A stretch of 64,000 nucleotides of DNA, taken from assembly GCF_036884655.1 (NCBI RefSeq), contig NC_088331.1, positions 21,192,001 through 21,256,000 on the forward strand, given 5' to 3'. The position numbers were made by a program, and so were the translations under genes. Under the pieces are notes generated by a model. The model had not been told where the DNA came from, ran no database searches, and was given only the letters and a program-made list of their open reading frames with translations. The first letter of the stretch is position 1, and each line of letters starts with the position of its first letter. This DNA comes from Musa acuminata AAA Group (lineage: Eukaryota; Streptophyta; Magnoliopsida; Zingiberales; Musaceae). This document shows, in pieces, positions 24,120 through 33,428 of this stretch.

Positions 24120-25337
24120 TCACACGTATATGTCACAGAATTTGTCTTCCTTCTCGTTCTGGGCTGCTCTGACTGCAGCAACTCGAGCAGCCATGGCTGC
24201 CTTGTTTGCTGCTGAAACGGCATGCTTGACTTGCTCCTCCGCCTGCGGGAGAAGGACACAGCTCTCTGCGGCCTTCTTTGCAGCCTGAAGAAATGAAAAA
24301 GGATTGGAGTTCAACAAGATCGATACGGTGCACACTAGTTGGAGATCCGTGTCTATATTACCTCGACAGCTCGCTCGACGGCAGGGTCCGTTGCGAGGAA
24401 ACTGTTCTTCAAAATGCCGCAGTCCCACTCACCAGATCTTGAATCGCCATTGCCAAACGTGTATGTTCCCAAACCTTGTCTCCTTCCTTCGTGCCATGAG
24501 CCCTCGTAGCAGTGGCCGTTGGCAAAGCTGTATATCCCGAAGCCGTGGATTTTGTCCCCGAAGTATTCACCGCTGTAGGTATCGCCATTCCTGCAATCAA
24601 CCAAGCGTTGATCCATGGTACGTCCCTCCAATTCGATAACAAGGAGGCTGGAGGTTGGAGCCATTAATCTTAAAGCAACAGAGGAGGACGTCTTACCTGA
24701 AGCGGTACCGGCCGAGGCCGTGCTTGACGCCGCACTTGAACTCCCCTGCATAGCAGCTGCCATCGGAGCAGGTCTGCATGCCGCGCCCGTGGCTCTGCCC
24801 GATGACCCACTCGCCGGAGTAGCTGTCCCCGTCGTAGAACCGGTACACCCCGAACCCGTGCCGCGCCCCCTGCCGGTACTGTCCGCGGTACCGGCTGCCC
24901 CTCGCCCAGCTCTCGATCCCGTGCCCGTCGTACTTCCCGTCGACCCAATCCCCCTCGTACCGCCCGCTGGCGTTGAAACAGTACACTCCACTCCCGTGAC
25001 ACCATCCCTTGTGCAACTCCCCTTCATAGGTATCCCCGTTGCCAAAGAACATTACTCCCTCGCTCGCAGCCTTCCCGATCATGCATCCTCTGTTGGAAGC
25101 TCTTCCGACGACGTCTTCGCCGACGAACCAACGAACCGATAGGTCCTTTCGGGCCGCCCTAAGCTTGAGGAAGCGGGACCAACCGAGGAGCAAGGAGATA
25201 AAAACCAAACAAGCAGAGGAGAGCAGAAGGATGTTGACCGTTGCGAAGGCATAGTTGAAGTAGAACAGGATGAAGGATAGGAGAAGGAAGAAGGCGATGG
25301 AGACTGAGAAAGGAGCAGAAGAGCAACCACCTTCCAT
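24120..25337 (-). CDS. membrane-anchored MORN-repeat protein
   Basis: Three exons: 25337-24697, 24590-24362 and 24284-24120, with canonical junctions (TTCAG|GTAAGA, TTGCAG|GAATGG, GTCGAG|GTAATA, TTTCTTCAG|GCTGC), giving 344 residues. After MEGGCSSAPF come hydrophobic segments (IAFFLLLSFILFYF, and TVNILLLSSACLVFISLLLG), so the N-terminus is probably membrane-embedded. About eight MORN repeats follow, with cores such as GDTYEGELHKG, GRYEGDWVDGKYDGHG, GDSYSGEWVIGQSHGRG and GHCYEGSWHEGRRQGLG. The tail is Ala-rich (AAKKAAESCVLLPQAEEQV) and ends CDIYV. MORN repeats usually mediate membrane or lipid association and scaffolding. Plant relatives are often labelled SET7/9-like, but no SET domain is present, so methyltransferase activity is not supported. 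Exon 1 is very GC-rich, as in many monocot genes. Confidence 0.93.
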
Positions 25338-25369
25338 TCTCCCAACCTGTTCTTTGCGCTCTTCTTCGG

Positions 25370-25371
<2 letters not shown>

Positions 25372-25408
<37 letters not shown>
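25372..25408. repeat. (GA)n microsatellite upstream of the MORN gene
   Basis: About 18 GA units, reading (CT)n on the coding strand, 35 bp upstream of the MORN start codon and so probably in its 5'UTR. CT-rich leaders are common in plant genes. Confidence 0.92.
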
Positions 25409-25413
<5 letters not shown>

Positions 25414-26095
25414 TACCGGAATCCGGGGTGGTAATATAGGGGAAGAATCGATCGAACGGGTTGGGACGAGTTGGTAGGGGCCACGTCGGCGTCAACGGTG
25501 TCTATGGACGGTGTGATGGGTGGAATGACATTGACTGACGTGAAAAGAGCGTGGCGGAGAGGTGCGCGCAGAAAGACACAAACAAAAAAAGCGAGGATTT
25601 GGGGCCCACGAGAGACGATTAGGGTTGGGTTCGGATATGGATCGCTCGGGGAAACGAGCATGGGCCCGGGCGGAACGGCTGACGGAGACAAGGCTCCGGT
25701 GTGGTTCATGGTCGATGTCGGCGCCTATTGTTGACGAGATCGGTGACGTTGGGCGTGACAGGTCCGTTGTGGATCGGCTTGCGATGTGTGGATGCGTGTC
25801 TCTGACCGCCGCCGCGTGTTGTGCTTATGTCCATGCAACTCACCTCCCCACGGTGATAAGCTTCTGAATATTTAAAACATATTATGTTCATGGAACCACC
25901 TCATTTGCAGGACATACCTGACGAGGATAAGACTCGATTGATTGTGTTATGTGGATCAGAACACGTTTTTTTTTTTTTTTTGGCTTTGACAAGAATAGGG
26001 ATGGGTCCGAGTCAGAATGTTGACCTGGATCCCTCGTGTTCTTCCGTTCACGAGGGGTAATTATACATCGTCTCATCGAGGACTCTTTAATAATT
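25409..26095 (-). promoter_or_regulatory. upstream region of the MORN gene
   Basis: GC-rich intergenic DNA up to about 25860, then AT-rich with a T-run at 25965-25980. It should contain the MORN promoter. No specific motif is called and no gene is seen. Confidence 0.4.
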
Positions 26096-27566
26096 CAGTT
26101 TATACATTTAAATAAATTATATTAAAATATTTATAATTATAAAAAAATAAAAATATTTAATCTCATTTATCCTGATATCATCGATCTTACCGACGAAAAA
26201 TATAACACGTGACAGTATATATATGAATAATATAAAAATGATAGATAAAAATATATTTTTAATAATGATGACGGTCGAAGACATCATGAGTGGCTGTTGT
26301 ACTGACGGTCGACAATAATGACGCAATGGTCAACCTTGTCAATATCGATCCAAACATTGATGACGAGGAAGAAGAGAAGACAAAGCGATGAGGCATTTGT
26401 GTCAATGTTAGAGGAGAAAGAGGAAAGAGATGAGACATCTGCATCGGTGCCACATCGCTTTACCTCCTCTTCCTCCTCCGACACCGCTCTACATCTACTT
26501 CGACGCCAAAGGAGAAAGAGGAGGCATATGAGGCATTTGCATTGGCATCACTCAAATTCTCGGATGGTCATTTCATCCAGTAGTGCAACGAATTCAAGGA
26601 ATGGGAGGTAGGCAACGAAAAGGAGGTAGAGGTTGCAAGCGAGCTCAATGAAGAGGTGCACATACTTCAAGCTCTCGAGCCTTAGTTGCGCATGTAAACG
26701 ACACGCACGCTCCACCCACAACGACGTGGTCGTTGATCTACTTTCATATCAACTTCACCTGCGATCAAAGGGGATCCGATTGGACGACGATGACTAATCA
26801 TTGCACAAAATGAAGGCCTAAAGAGTACATATTCAATGACGGGAGTGACAACAAACCCTCATCCTCCTTCTTGCTCGTTACAGCCATCTTTTTTATACTC
26901 TCTCCCGCTACCAAGGCACTGGAGGTGAGAGGGAAGGAGGATGAGGGTTTACTGTTTCTCCTGTCATTGGATTTTGTACACTTTGAGTCTTCATTTTGTG
27001 CAATAATCAATCCTTACTGTCGGATCAAATCCCCTTTAATCGCTAGTGGAGCTAATCTAAAAACGGGGTCGACGATCATGCCTCTGTATTCGGGGCATAC
27101 GCATCATTCACGTGTTGGCTAAAGCTCGAGAGTTCGAAGCAAATGTGCCTCATCGGTGAGGCATCTGTGTCAACGTCAGAGGAGAAAGAGGAGGGAGGTG
27201 AGACATCTGCATCGGTACCAGATTGCTTTGCCTCCTCTTCCTCCTCCGACACCATTCTATATCTACTTCGATGCCAAAGGAGAAAGAGGAGGCATATGAG
27301 ACATTTGCATTGGCGCCACACTTAAATTCTCGGAAGGTCGCTTCATCCAGTAGTGCAACGGATTCAAGGAAGGGGAGGTGGGCAACGAAAAGGAGGTAGA
27401 GGTTGCAAGCGAGCTCAACGAAGAAGTGCACATACTTCAAGCTCTCGAGCCTTAGTTGCGCATGTAAACGACATGCATGCCCCGCCCACAACGACGTGAT
27501 CGTTGACCTGCTTCCATATCAAATTCACTTGCGATCAAAGGGGATCCGATTGAACGACGATGACTA
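26096..27566 (+). repeat. dispersed palindromic repeat, uninterrupted copy with partial duplication
   Basis: 26096-27010 matches the element split at 100-600 and 4308-4731. A segment of about 410 bp (26386-26794) recurs directly at 27155-27563, with shared blocks such as 'gaggcatatgag', 'cttcatccagtagtgcaacg', 'gaggtagaggttgcaagcga' and 'aaaggggatccgattg'. The second copy ends at GACTA (27562-27566), where a family R LTR begins. No open coding function; the low-complexity frames are by-products. Confidence 0.8.
26650..27150. repeat. large imperfect palindrome (foldback)
   Basis: Left arm about 26650-26875, right arm about 26930-27150, with a loop of roughly 55 bp. Examples: GCGATCAAAGGGGATCCGAT against ATCAAATCCCCTTTAATCGC; ATTGCACAAAATGAAGGCC against CTTCATTTTGTGCAAT; CCTCATCCTCCTTC against GAAGGAGGATGAGG. 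The arms are imperfect but extend over most of the region. Confidence 0.75.
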
Positions 27567-27969
27567 TGTTAGGAACGTGTTGACACTAAGAAGGGGGGGG
27601 GGGGGGGGGGGGTTGGTGGGGTGAATTAGTGCAGCGATAAAAACACGTCGATTCTAAAAATTCTTTCGTACGTTAAAAACTGAACCTGAAAATATGCTTG
27701 ACTTGAAAGCATGTTCGTAAATGTATTGCCAGCAATAAGTAAGTAAAGTGGTTTGCAATTAAAGTAAATTGCTCAAAAGAAATGCAAACCAGATTTTTAT
27801 AGTGGTTCGGTCGTCGTGACCTACATCCACTCCACCGATTCCTCTTCCGTCGAGGCCACAGGTATCCACTATCAGTCTTCCTTCAATGGGCGAAGACCAA
27901 CCACCTTCTACAGCTCTTTCTTCTTTTACCGAGTTTAGGAGATAACCCTTACACCTCCACTTATAATAA
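27567..27969 (-). repeat. family R LTR fragment
   Basis: Starts TGTTAGGAACGTGTTGACAC with a 20-base G-run (27593-27612), 'gtgaattagtgcagcg', and the 'ggttcggtcgtcgtgacc' block. Ends are truncated. Confidence 0.78.
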
Positions 27970-28686
27970 GAACAAGTCGGCACTAAGAGAGGGGTGAATT
28001 AGTGTAGTGGATGAAAACGTCGGTTTCAAAAAATCCTTTCATATGATAAAATCGAACTCAGAAATGCTTAACTTTGAAAGTGAAGTAAGAGCATATCGAA
28101 GGCAATTTGCAGTTAATGTAAATTGCAGGAAGTAAATGCAAACCAGAGAACACGCTAATTTTATAGTGGTTCGGTCATCGTGACCTACATCCACTCCACC
28201 GATTCCTTTTCTGTCGAGGCCACCGGCATCCACTATCGATCTCCTTTAATAGGCGAAGATCAATCTCCTTCTTACACCCCTCTTCTCCTTTTACCGGGTT
28301 TAGGAGACAACCCTTACAAGCACTCACTCCTCTCTCAAACTATTCTAACACTTAGACTAGAGGAGGATTCTCATAAGAGATTTCTACAGCGTTTTTCCCT
28401 TTTTAAATTCTCTATGCTTGTATGTGTTAACCAGGGATGAAAGGGGTATTTATAGGCTTCAAGTTGATTCAAACTTGGAGTCTAAAAAGGTCTCATCGTA
28501 GGTTTCCTTAGTACTGACAGTACCATCGCCGTTCCTGGGTGGTATTACTGTCGCAAGATCTGGTACTGGGTGGTACCACCGCCGAACAGGGGCGGTACCA
28601 CCGCCGAACAGGGGTGGTACCACCTCTGGCATAGCTAATGAGATTTTTCTCATCTCAATGCAAATAGTGACACTATGTTTCTTCTG
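27970..28686 (-). repeat. family R LTR fragment, second
   Basis: Repeats the same block order from 'aagtcggcactaagagagg' and extends further, through GGGGTATTTATAGG (TATA box, minus strand) to GGCGGTACCACCGCC-type units (28560-28625). It breaks where the gypsy LTR starts. Confidence 0.75.
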
Positions 28687-29467
28687 TGACATGTTATGCT
28701 GAAGTTTTTTATGTTATCATTAAAAGCTTATTTTTGACGTATTGTCGTGAATCGTCGTCGTGTACATGCAACATCTTCACTCAACAAATCATTCATCGCT
28801 TTTACATGCTTATACAGATGTTTGACAATATGTTTTACCTTGTTTTTGTATGGTTTTATTTGAAAATTATAAGAAACGACAATTCATAGTGTTACAATGC
28901 GATCGTTCATCACGCCGAGTAAAACTACCCCAAAATGGCTTCGTTTTCCCATGCCACGACCTGTTTCTTGTAGATTGTATCAGTGTGCGAAATATCAGTC
29001 ATCTCAGACCCTTGGAACCCCTTAGGTGGCACCAAGGGGATGGGGCTTCGGGGTAGTGTTAAGTGTTGATCGGTATACACAAGTTCGCACGTTAACTTGA
29101 TGGGAACTTGCTATTGTGCCCGACACCCGATGAGTAGTTGTTTGTGGATTTATGATTGTTCGTTTTGCCTTTAAAGTCCATGCTTTCTCTTTCCTTTCTT
29201 TTTTGTCTTGCACTTAAAGTGTTTGTTGAATTGTTTGTAAAGCTTTCCTCTTCGCGAGACGTTGAGATTTGTCCATCGTTCACTTTCGAACTAATTATTT
29301 TTCTCTTTTTACATGTCCTACAGGATCTGAGCAAGCTTGCAAATTGGTTGACCCTTTGCGGTTGCATATCGCAAGGGTGCGTCATGATTTCGGTAATCTC
29401 AACTAAGTTCGAGAAGTTGGCGCAATGGTATAGCACGAATTAGGCAACTCCAACTAAGCCCACGATA
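28687..29467 (+). repeat. 5' LTR of the old Ty3/gypsy element
   Basis: Placed by its right edge: 'cactaagcccacgata'-like end followed by a degenerate primer site TAGTATCAGAGT (29471-29482). The left edge at TGACATGTTATGC is a best guess at the change from family R LTR sequence. Its 3' partner is not in the window. Confidence 0.5.
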
Positions 29468-29541
29468 TTGTAGTATCAGAGTGGGCAAGCGATTCGAGCA
29501 AATAGCGAAGAAACTTCACAATCTCGTTATAGCGAAGCATC

Positions 29542-29710
29542 ATGGCGAATCGAACAAGACGGGATAAGCTGAACCATTGCCCCAAGCAACTGCAGGCGGA
29601 TTGCAAGTGTAAACTCACTCTCATGTTGTTGGAGCTGCTCAGGAGGAGCATGATAGCGAACATGACAAGCAAGAAGTTTGTTACTCTCCGCAAGCGAAGG
29701 AGGCACAATC
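29542..29710 (+). pseudogene. gypsy gag, first piece
   Basis: Reads MANRTRRDKLNHCPKQLQ and continues Lys/Arg-rich. It stops at the CAATC target duplication (29706-29710) of the inserted family R element and resumes at 38289. Confidence 0.65.
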
Positions 29711-30555
29711 TGTTGAATCTCGTATTTTGATGATGAAACTACTTATGATTTAATCTGCGTTTTGAGTGACGCAGGATGCTTCGATCAGGATGAGACAATT
29801 AAAGCAGGAAAATCATGTTGTGCCGAAGGAACATGTCAGAAGATTGGACGTCGGGCCGGTGGATCGGTCGACGTATCGACAGAAGGCTTCGGGCCGTGAA
29901 CTCGGGCATCGGGCCAAGAAGAGCGGGTATTGTGCCAAGGATATCGGAGTTGCGGAGTCAACTGGCCGATTGGGCAATAGGCTGCACGAGAGGACGATGC
30001 GCCGAAGAATCGGACGAAGCGTCGAGGGACCAATGACATGTCGGACAACTTGGTTAATTGCTTAGGATTAATTGTCTCGATTGAAGTTTTGTTTTAAGTG
30101 TGCAGGATTAACTACGATGAGAGTAAGACAAGCAGCAGGAGTTGCGCCGGAGTCAAGATCATGATCACGTTGGGAGTTCGAGAGTTCGACGGAAGTTCGG
30201 ACGGTCGTCGGAGGTTCAGAGAGAACAGATCCGAGAAGTCCAGAAGCTTGCCAAGCGAAGCTCGTCGGAACTCGCCAAGTGGATCGTCGCAAAGTCCAGG
30301 AGTATGCCGGATGTCCGCAGAAGGATCACCGAGGGTTATCGGTTGATCGACGGAAGTTGGCAGGAAACTCGCCGGAAGAAGCGATTGACGCATCGGAGCA
30401 AGCTGCAGAAGTTGTCTTAGTGATAATCGTAGTTAGCACGATGATTAAGCATGAAAATGGGAGGTGATCTCATTAGCTTAATCTTGGGGCAATTGGGCCC
30501 CTGAAAAGATTCAAAGTGGGTCGAATGGAGTGAACCATTCGGACCCTGATTGCAC

Positions 30556-31110
30556 CAGGAGGTGCAACCGCCCCAGCCAGGAGGTGCAACCGCCTGGGCT
30601 GTGGGGTTGAGAGGTGCAACCGCCCCAGCCAGGAGGTGCAACCGCCTGGGCTGTGGGGCTGGGAGGTGCAACCGCCCCAGCCAGGAGGTGCAACCGCCAG
30701 GGCTGCACGACTGGGAGGTGCAACCGCCCCAGCCAAGAGGTTGCACCGCCAGAGCTCAAGTTCCGAGCTCTGCCAGGCGATGCAACCACCAAGCTCAGTC
30801 TTCGAGCTTTGGCAGAGTGGTGCATCAGCCTGAGCTCAGTCTCGAGCTTTGCCAGGTGATGAATTCACCAAGCTCAGTCTTCGAGCTATGGCAGAATGGT
30901 GCATCAGCTTGAGCTCAGTTTGGAGCTCTGCCAAGTGATGCAACCACCAAGCTCAGATTTCGAGCTCTGCCAGGTGATGCAACCACCAAGCTCAGTCTTC
31001 GAGCTCTGCCAGGTGATGCAACCATCGAGCTCAGTCTTCGAGCTCTGGCAGAGAAGAAGCAATCGGCAGAGCTCAGTCTTCGAGCTCTGCCAGGCGGTGC
31101 CACCTCTCCA
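30556..31110 (+). repeat. U3 minisatellites of the 5' LTR
   Basis: Two adjoining arrays. The first (about 30556-30770) has four units of about 52 bp built on GGTGCAACCGCCCCAGCC and AGGAGGTGCAACCGCC. The second (about 30749-31110) has units of about 40 bp built on GAGCTCAGTCTTCGAGCT followed by CTGCCAGGTGATGCAACCACC. Both lie upstream of the TATA box. They create many overlapping open frames on both strands, which I do not treat as genes. Confidence 0.9.
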
Positions 31111-31199
31111 GTTGAGAGGTGCAACCGCCTGATCCCAGAAATTCTGGGATTAGATCGATTTGATCGTTTTGAGCTCGAATTTTGAATTGGGTTGGGGCC

Positions 31200-31207
31200 T
31201 ATAAATA
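31200..31207 (+). promoter_or_regulatory. LTR TATA box
   Basis: TATAAATA in the context CCTATAAATACCCC, conserved in position and sequence in other family R LTRs (5708, 44309, 37104; minus strand near 55411 and 61763). Confidence 0.75.
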
Positions 31208-31923
31208 CCCCACCCATTCAGCACTGAAAAGATACAGACCTATACCGAAATTGTGATCTTTTCTGTGATTCTAAAGAGCTCAAAAGTGTTGTAAAGCCTT
31301 GAGTCTCCTCCTTCTGTTCTTCAAGTTTTCAACTGTAAAGTGAGGAGAGAAAGGTCTGTAAAGGTTGTCTCCTAAGCCTGTCAAAAGGAGAGAAACTGTA
31401 AGAGGGAAGTTTGGCCTTCGCCCATTGAAGGAAGGCAGCTAGTTGACGTCGGCAACCTCATCGGTGGAGGAAGCCAAAAGTGGAGTAGGTCAAGGCTGAC
31501 CGAACCACTCTAAATCTCTGGTTTGCGTTTATTTTCGAGCACTTTATCATTACTGCAAACCTCCCTCATCACTACTGCTCTCTGCGCTTTCACGAACAAG
31601 TTCTAAGTGCTGTTCTTCCAAATCTGCATTCAGACGTAAACTTGTATTTTCGTACATTACAGTTTACGTTTACGTTTGATTCTGTAGAACTGTTTTCCGC
31701 GCTTTTACGAACGAGCTTCCTTGCAGTTTACGCTTACATTTTAATCCTATTAATAACTGCAATCTGTCCTCTACGATTTTACGAACAAGTTTCAACATTT
31801 AGACGTAAAACTGCATTCGGACGTAAATCGGCTTTCTTCGCTCAATCATCAGATTTCAGTTTACGTTTACGTCTTGATTTCAACTGCATACTGCCTTCTG
31901 CGAATATACAAACGAGTTTCAAA

Positions 31924-32260
31924 GTTTAGACGTAAATCTGCGTCTAGACGTAAAACTGCGTTTAGACGTAAAACTGCGTTTAGACGTAAATCTGCGTTTA
32001 GACGTAAAACTGCGTTTAGACGTAAAACTGCGTTTAGACGTAAATCTGCGTTTAGACGTAAAACTACATTTAGACGTAAAACTGCGTTTAGACGTAAATC
32101 TACGTTTAGACGTAAATCTGCATTTAGACGCAAAACTGCGCTTAGACGCAAAACTGCGCTTAGACGCAAAACTGCGCTTAGACGCAATCTGCGCTTAGAC
32201 GCAAAACTGCGCTTAGACGCAATCTGCGCTTAGACGCAAACTGCACTTAGATACAAACTG
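31924..32260 (+). repeat. 18-bp minisatellite in the transcribed LTR leader
   Basis: Nineteen units of GTTTAGACGTAAAACTGC with graded variants: the first eleven use GACGTAAA, later ones GACGCAAA, and the last few are 16-17 bp. Because 18 is a multiple of 3 the array stays open in several frames, giving an Arg/Lys-rich repeat (RRKTAF/RRKSAF) on the plus strand and LRLNAV/LRLNAD on the minus strand. Confidence 0.96.
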
Positions 32261-32381
32261 AGAATTTGCTTTTGCATCATAATCGTTTTTGAACGAACGC
32301 AGCTTTTTGTTTATAAATTATTATAAGATTTCCGCTGCACTAATTCACCCCCCCCCTCTTAGTGCTCTTGATCCTAACAAT

Positions 32382-32393
32382 TGGTATCAGAGC
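32382..32393 (+). promoter_or_regulatory. primer-binding site of the young element
   Basis: TGGTATCAGAGC, the exact plant initiator-Met tRNA type, two bases after the 5' LTR. Confidence 0.93.
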
Positions 32394-32429
32394 GGGGTTT
32401 TTCTCATTTCGGATTTACACCCGAGAGAA

Positions 32430-33428
32430 ATGACTTTTCAAGAGGGCTGTTCGGTCTTTCGTCCACCGTTCTTTAACGGATTGGACTACACTTATTGGAA
32501 AACTCGAATGAGAGTTTTCTTAATTTCTCTAAATCTGGATTTATGGAATATCATTGAAAACGGTTTTCAACTTCCCTCCAAACCGATGAACGAATGGTCG
32601 GTTTTGGAGAAGAAGAATTTTTCTTTAAACGCAAAGGCTATGAATGCCTTATTTTGCGCATTGGACAAAAATGAGTTCAATCGGATTTCTACGTGTGAAA
32701 CGGCTTTCGATATTTGGCGCACTCTTGAAATCACGCACGAGGGAACTAGTAGAGTCAAAGACTCGAAAGTTAATATTCTACTGCTTGATTTCGAGCTTTT
32801 TCATATGAAACCAAGCGAAACCGTTGTTGACATGTACACCCGTTTTACGGATGTCGTCAATGGTTTAAAATCACTTGGTAAAAGCTTTTCGGATTTTGAA
32901 CTCGTTAACAAAGTTTTGCGCTCACTTTCTAAAACTTGGGATTCAAAAGTAACTGCTATTCAAGAATCGAAAAACTTGAACCATTTTCCACTTGAAGAAC
33001 TAATTGGTTCATTGATCACATATGAAATGACGTGCAATGCACGTGAAGAACTTGAGAACCACCTTCCAAAGAACAGGAAGGATTTGGAACTCTGGACAAA
33101 TGAATGCCACTTGAGCGATGACTCAAGTGATGAGGACAATGATGAACAAACCAACCTTCCAAAGAACAGGAAGGATTTGGGACATAGAACATTTGAAGAC
33201 CACTCGAGCATAAGCTCAAGTGATGGTGAACTTAAAATGAAACGAAAATTAAAAAGCAAAAAGAATGGAACTACTTGCTTTAAACGCAAGAAGAAGAACA
33301 AAAATTGGGATGAATCGAGCTCCTCCGAAGAAGAGAAAGTCAACAAAAGCAAGGCGGCAAACTACGCCTTAACAGCCTACAATGATGAGGTAATCGAAAT
33401 CCCCCTAATTTACTTCGAAATTACATGA
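32430..33428 (+). CDS. stand-alone Gag-like protein, intact
   Basis: The ATG at 32430 (MTFQEGCSVFRPPFFNGLDY) gives 332 residues. The first ~230 residues form a copia-type UBN2 capsid region: YWKTRMRVFLISLNLDLWNI, LNAKAMNALFCALDKNEF, THEGTSRVKDSKVNILLL, DMYTRFTDVVNGLKSLGKSF, PLEELIGSLITYEM. A Lys/Ser/Asp/Glu-rich tail with two LPKNRKDL repeats ends LIYFEIT. Autonomous relatives carry a CCHC zinc knuckle in the tail before the protease; here there is none, only a lone TCFKRKKK. The reading frame is undamaged, unlike every other retroelement frame in the window. It probably forms virus-like particles with partners supplied in trans (inference). Confidence 0.9.
   Translation: MTFQEGCSVFRPPFFNGLDYTYWKTRMRVFLISLNLDLWNIIENGFQLPSKPMNEWSVLEKKNFSLNAKAMNALFCALDKNEFNRISTCETAFDIWRTLEITHEGTSRVKDSKVNILLLDFELFHMKPSETVVDMYTRFTDVVNGLKSLGKSFSDFELVNKVLRSLSKTWDSKVTAIQESKNLNHFPLEELIGSLITYEMTCNAREELENHLPKNRKDLELWTNECHLSDDSSDEDNDEQTNLPKNRKDLGHRTFEDHSSISSSDGELKMKRKLKSKKNGTTCFKRKKKNKNWDESSSSEEEKVNKSKAANYALTAYNDEVIEIPLIYFEIT

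Larger units (their letters stand above)
29711..32379 (+). repeat. 5' LTR of the young family R element
   Basis: Begins TGTTGAATCTCG and ends CTCTTGATCCTAACA. TATA box at 31200-31207 inside CCTATAAATACCCC, so U3 is about 1.5 kb and the transcribed LTR part about 1.15 kb. It contains three tandem arrays (30556-30770, 30749-31110, 31924-32260) and a C9 run (32348-32356). Confidence 0.96.

Noticed and set aside
24409..25142. Alternative-frame ORFs over the MORN gene (including a 230- and a 175-residue frame)
   Set aside because: High GC keeps extra frames open. The frame with MORN repeats and consistent splice sites is the real one.
30417..31217. Several overlapping ORFs rich in GGCTS/PPGWGG or SSVFELCQ
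   Set aside because: They come from the U3 minisatellites, overlap on both strands and recur identically in the other LTR at 36321-37121.
31874..32233. 119-residue Arg/Lys-rich ORF (RRKTAF repeats) as a protein
   Set aside because: It is the translation of an 18-bp tandem array and is open on both strands because the unit is a multiple of 3. There is no sign of a gene start or family similarity.
31924..32260. CRISPR-like array
   Set aside because: Units are contiguous with no spacers, lie within a plant LTR, and are exactly duplicated in the partner LTR.
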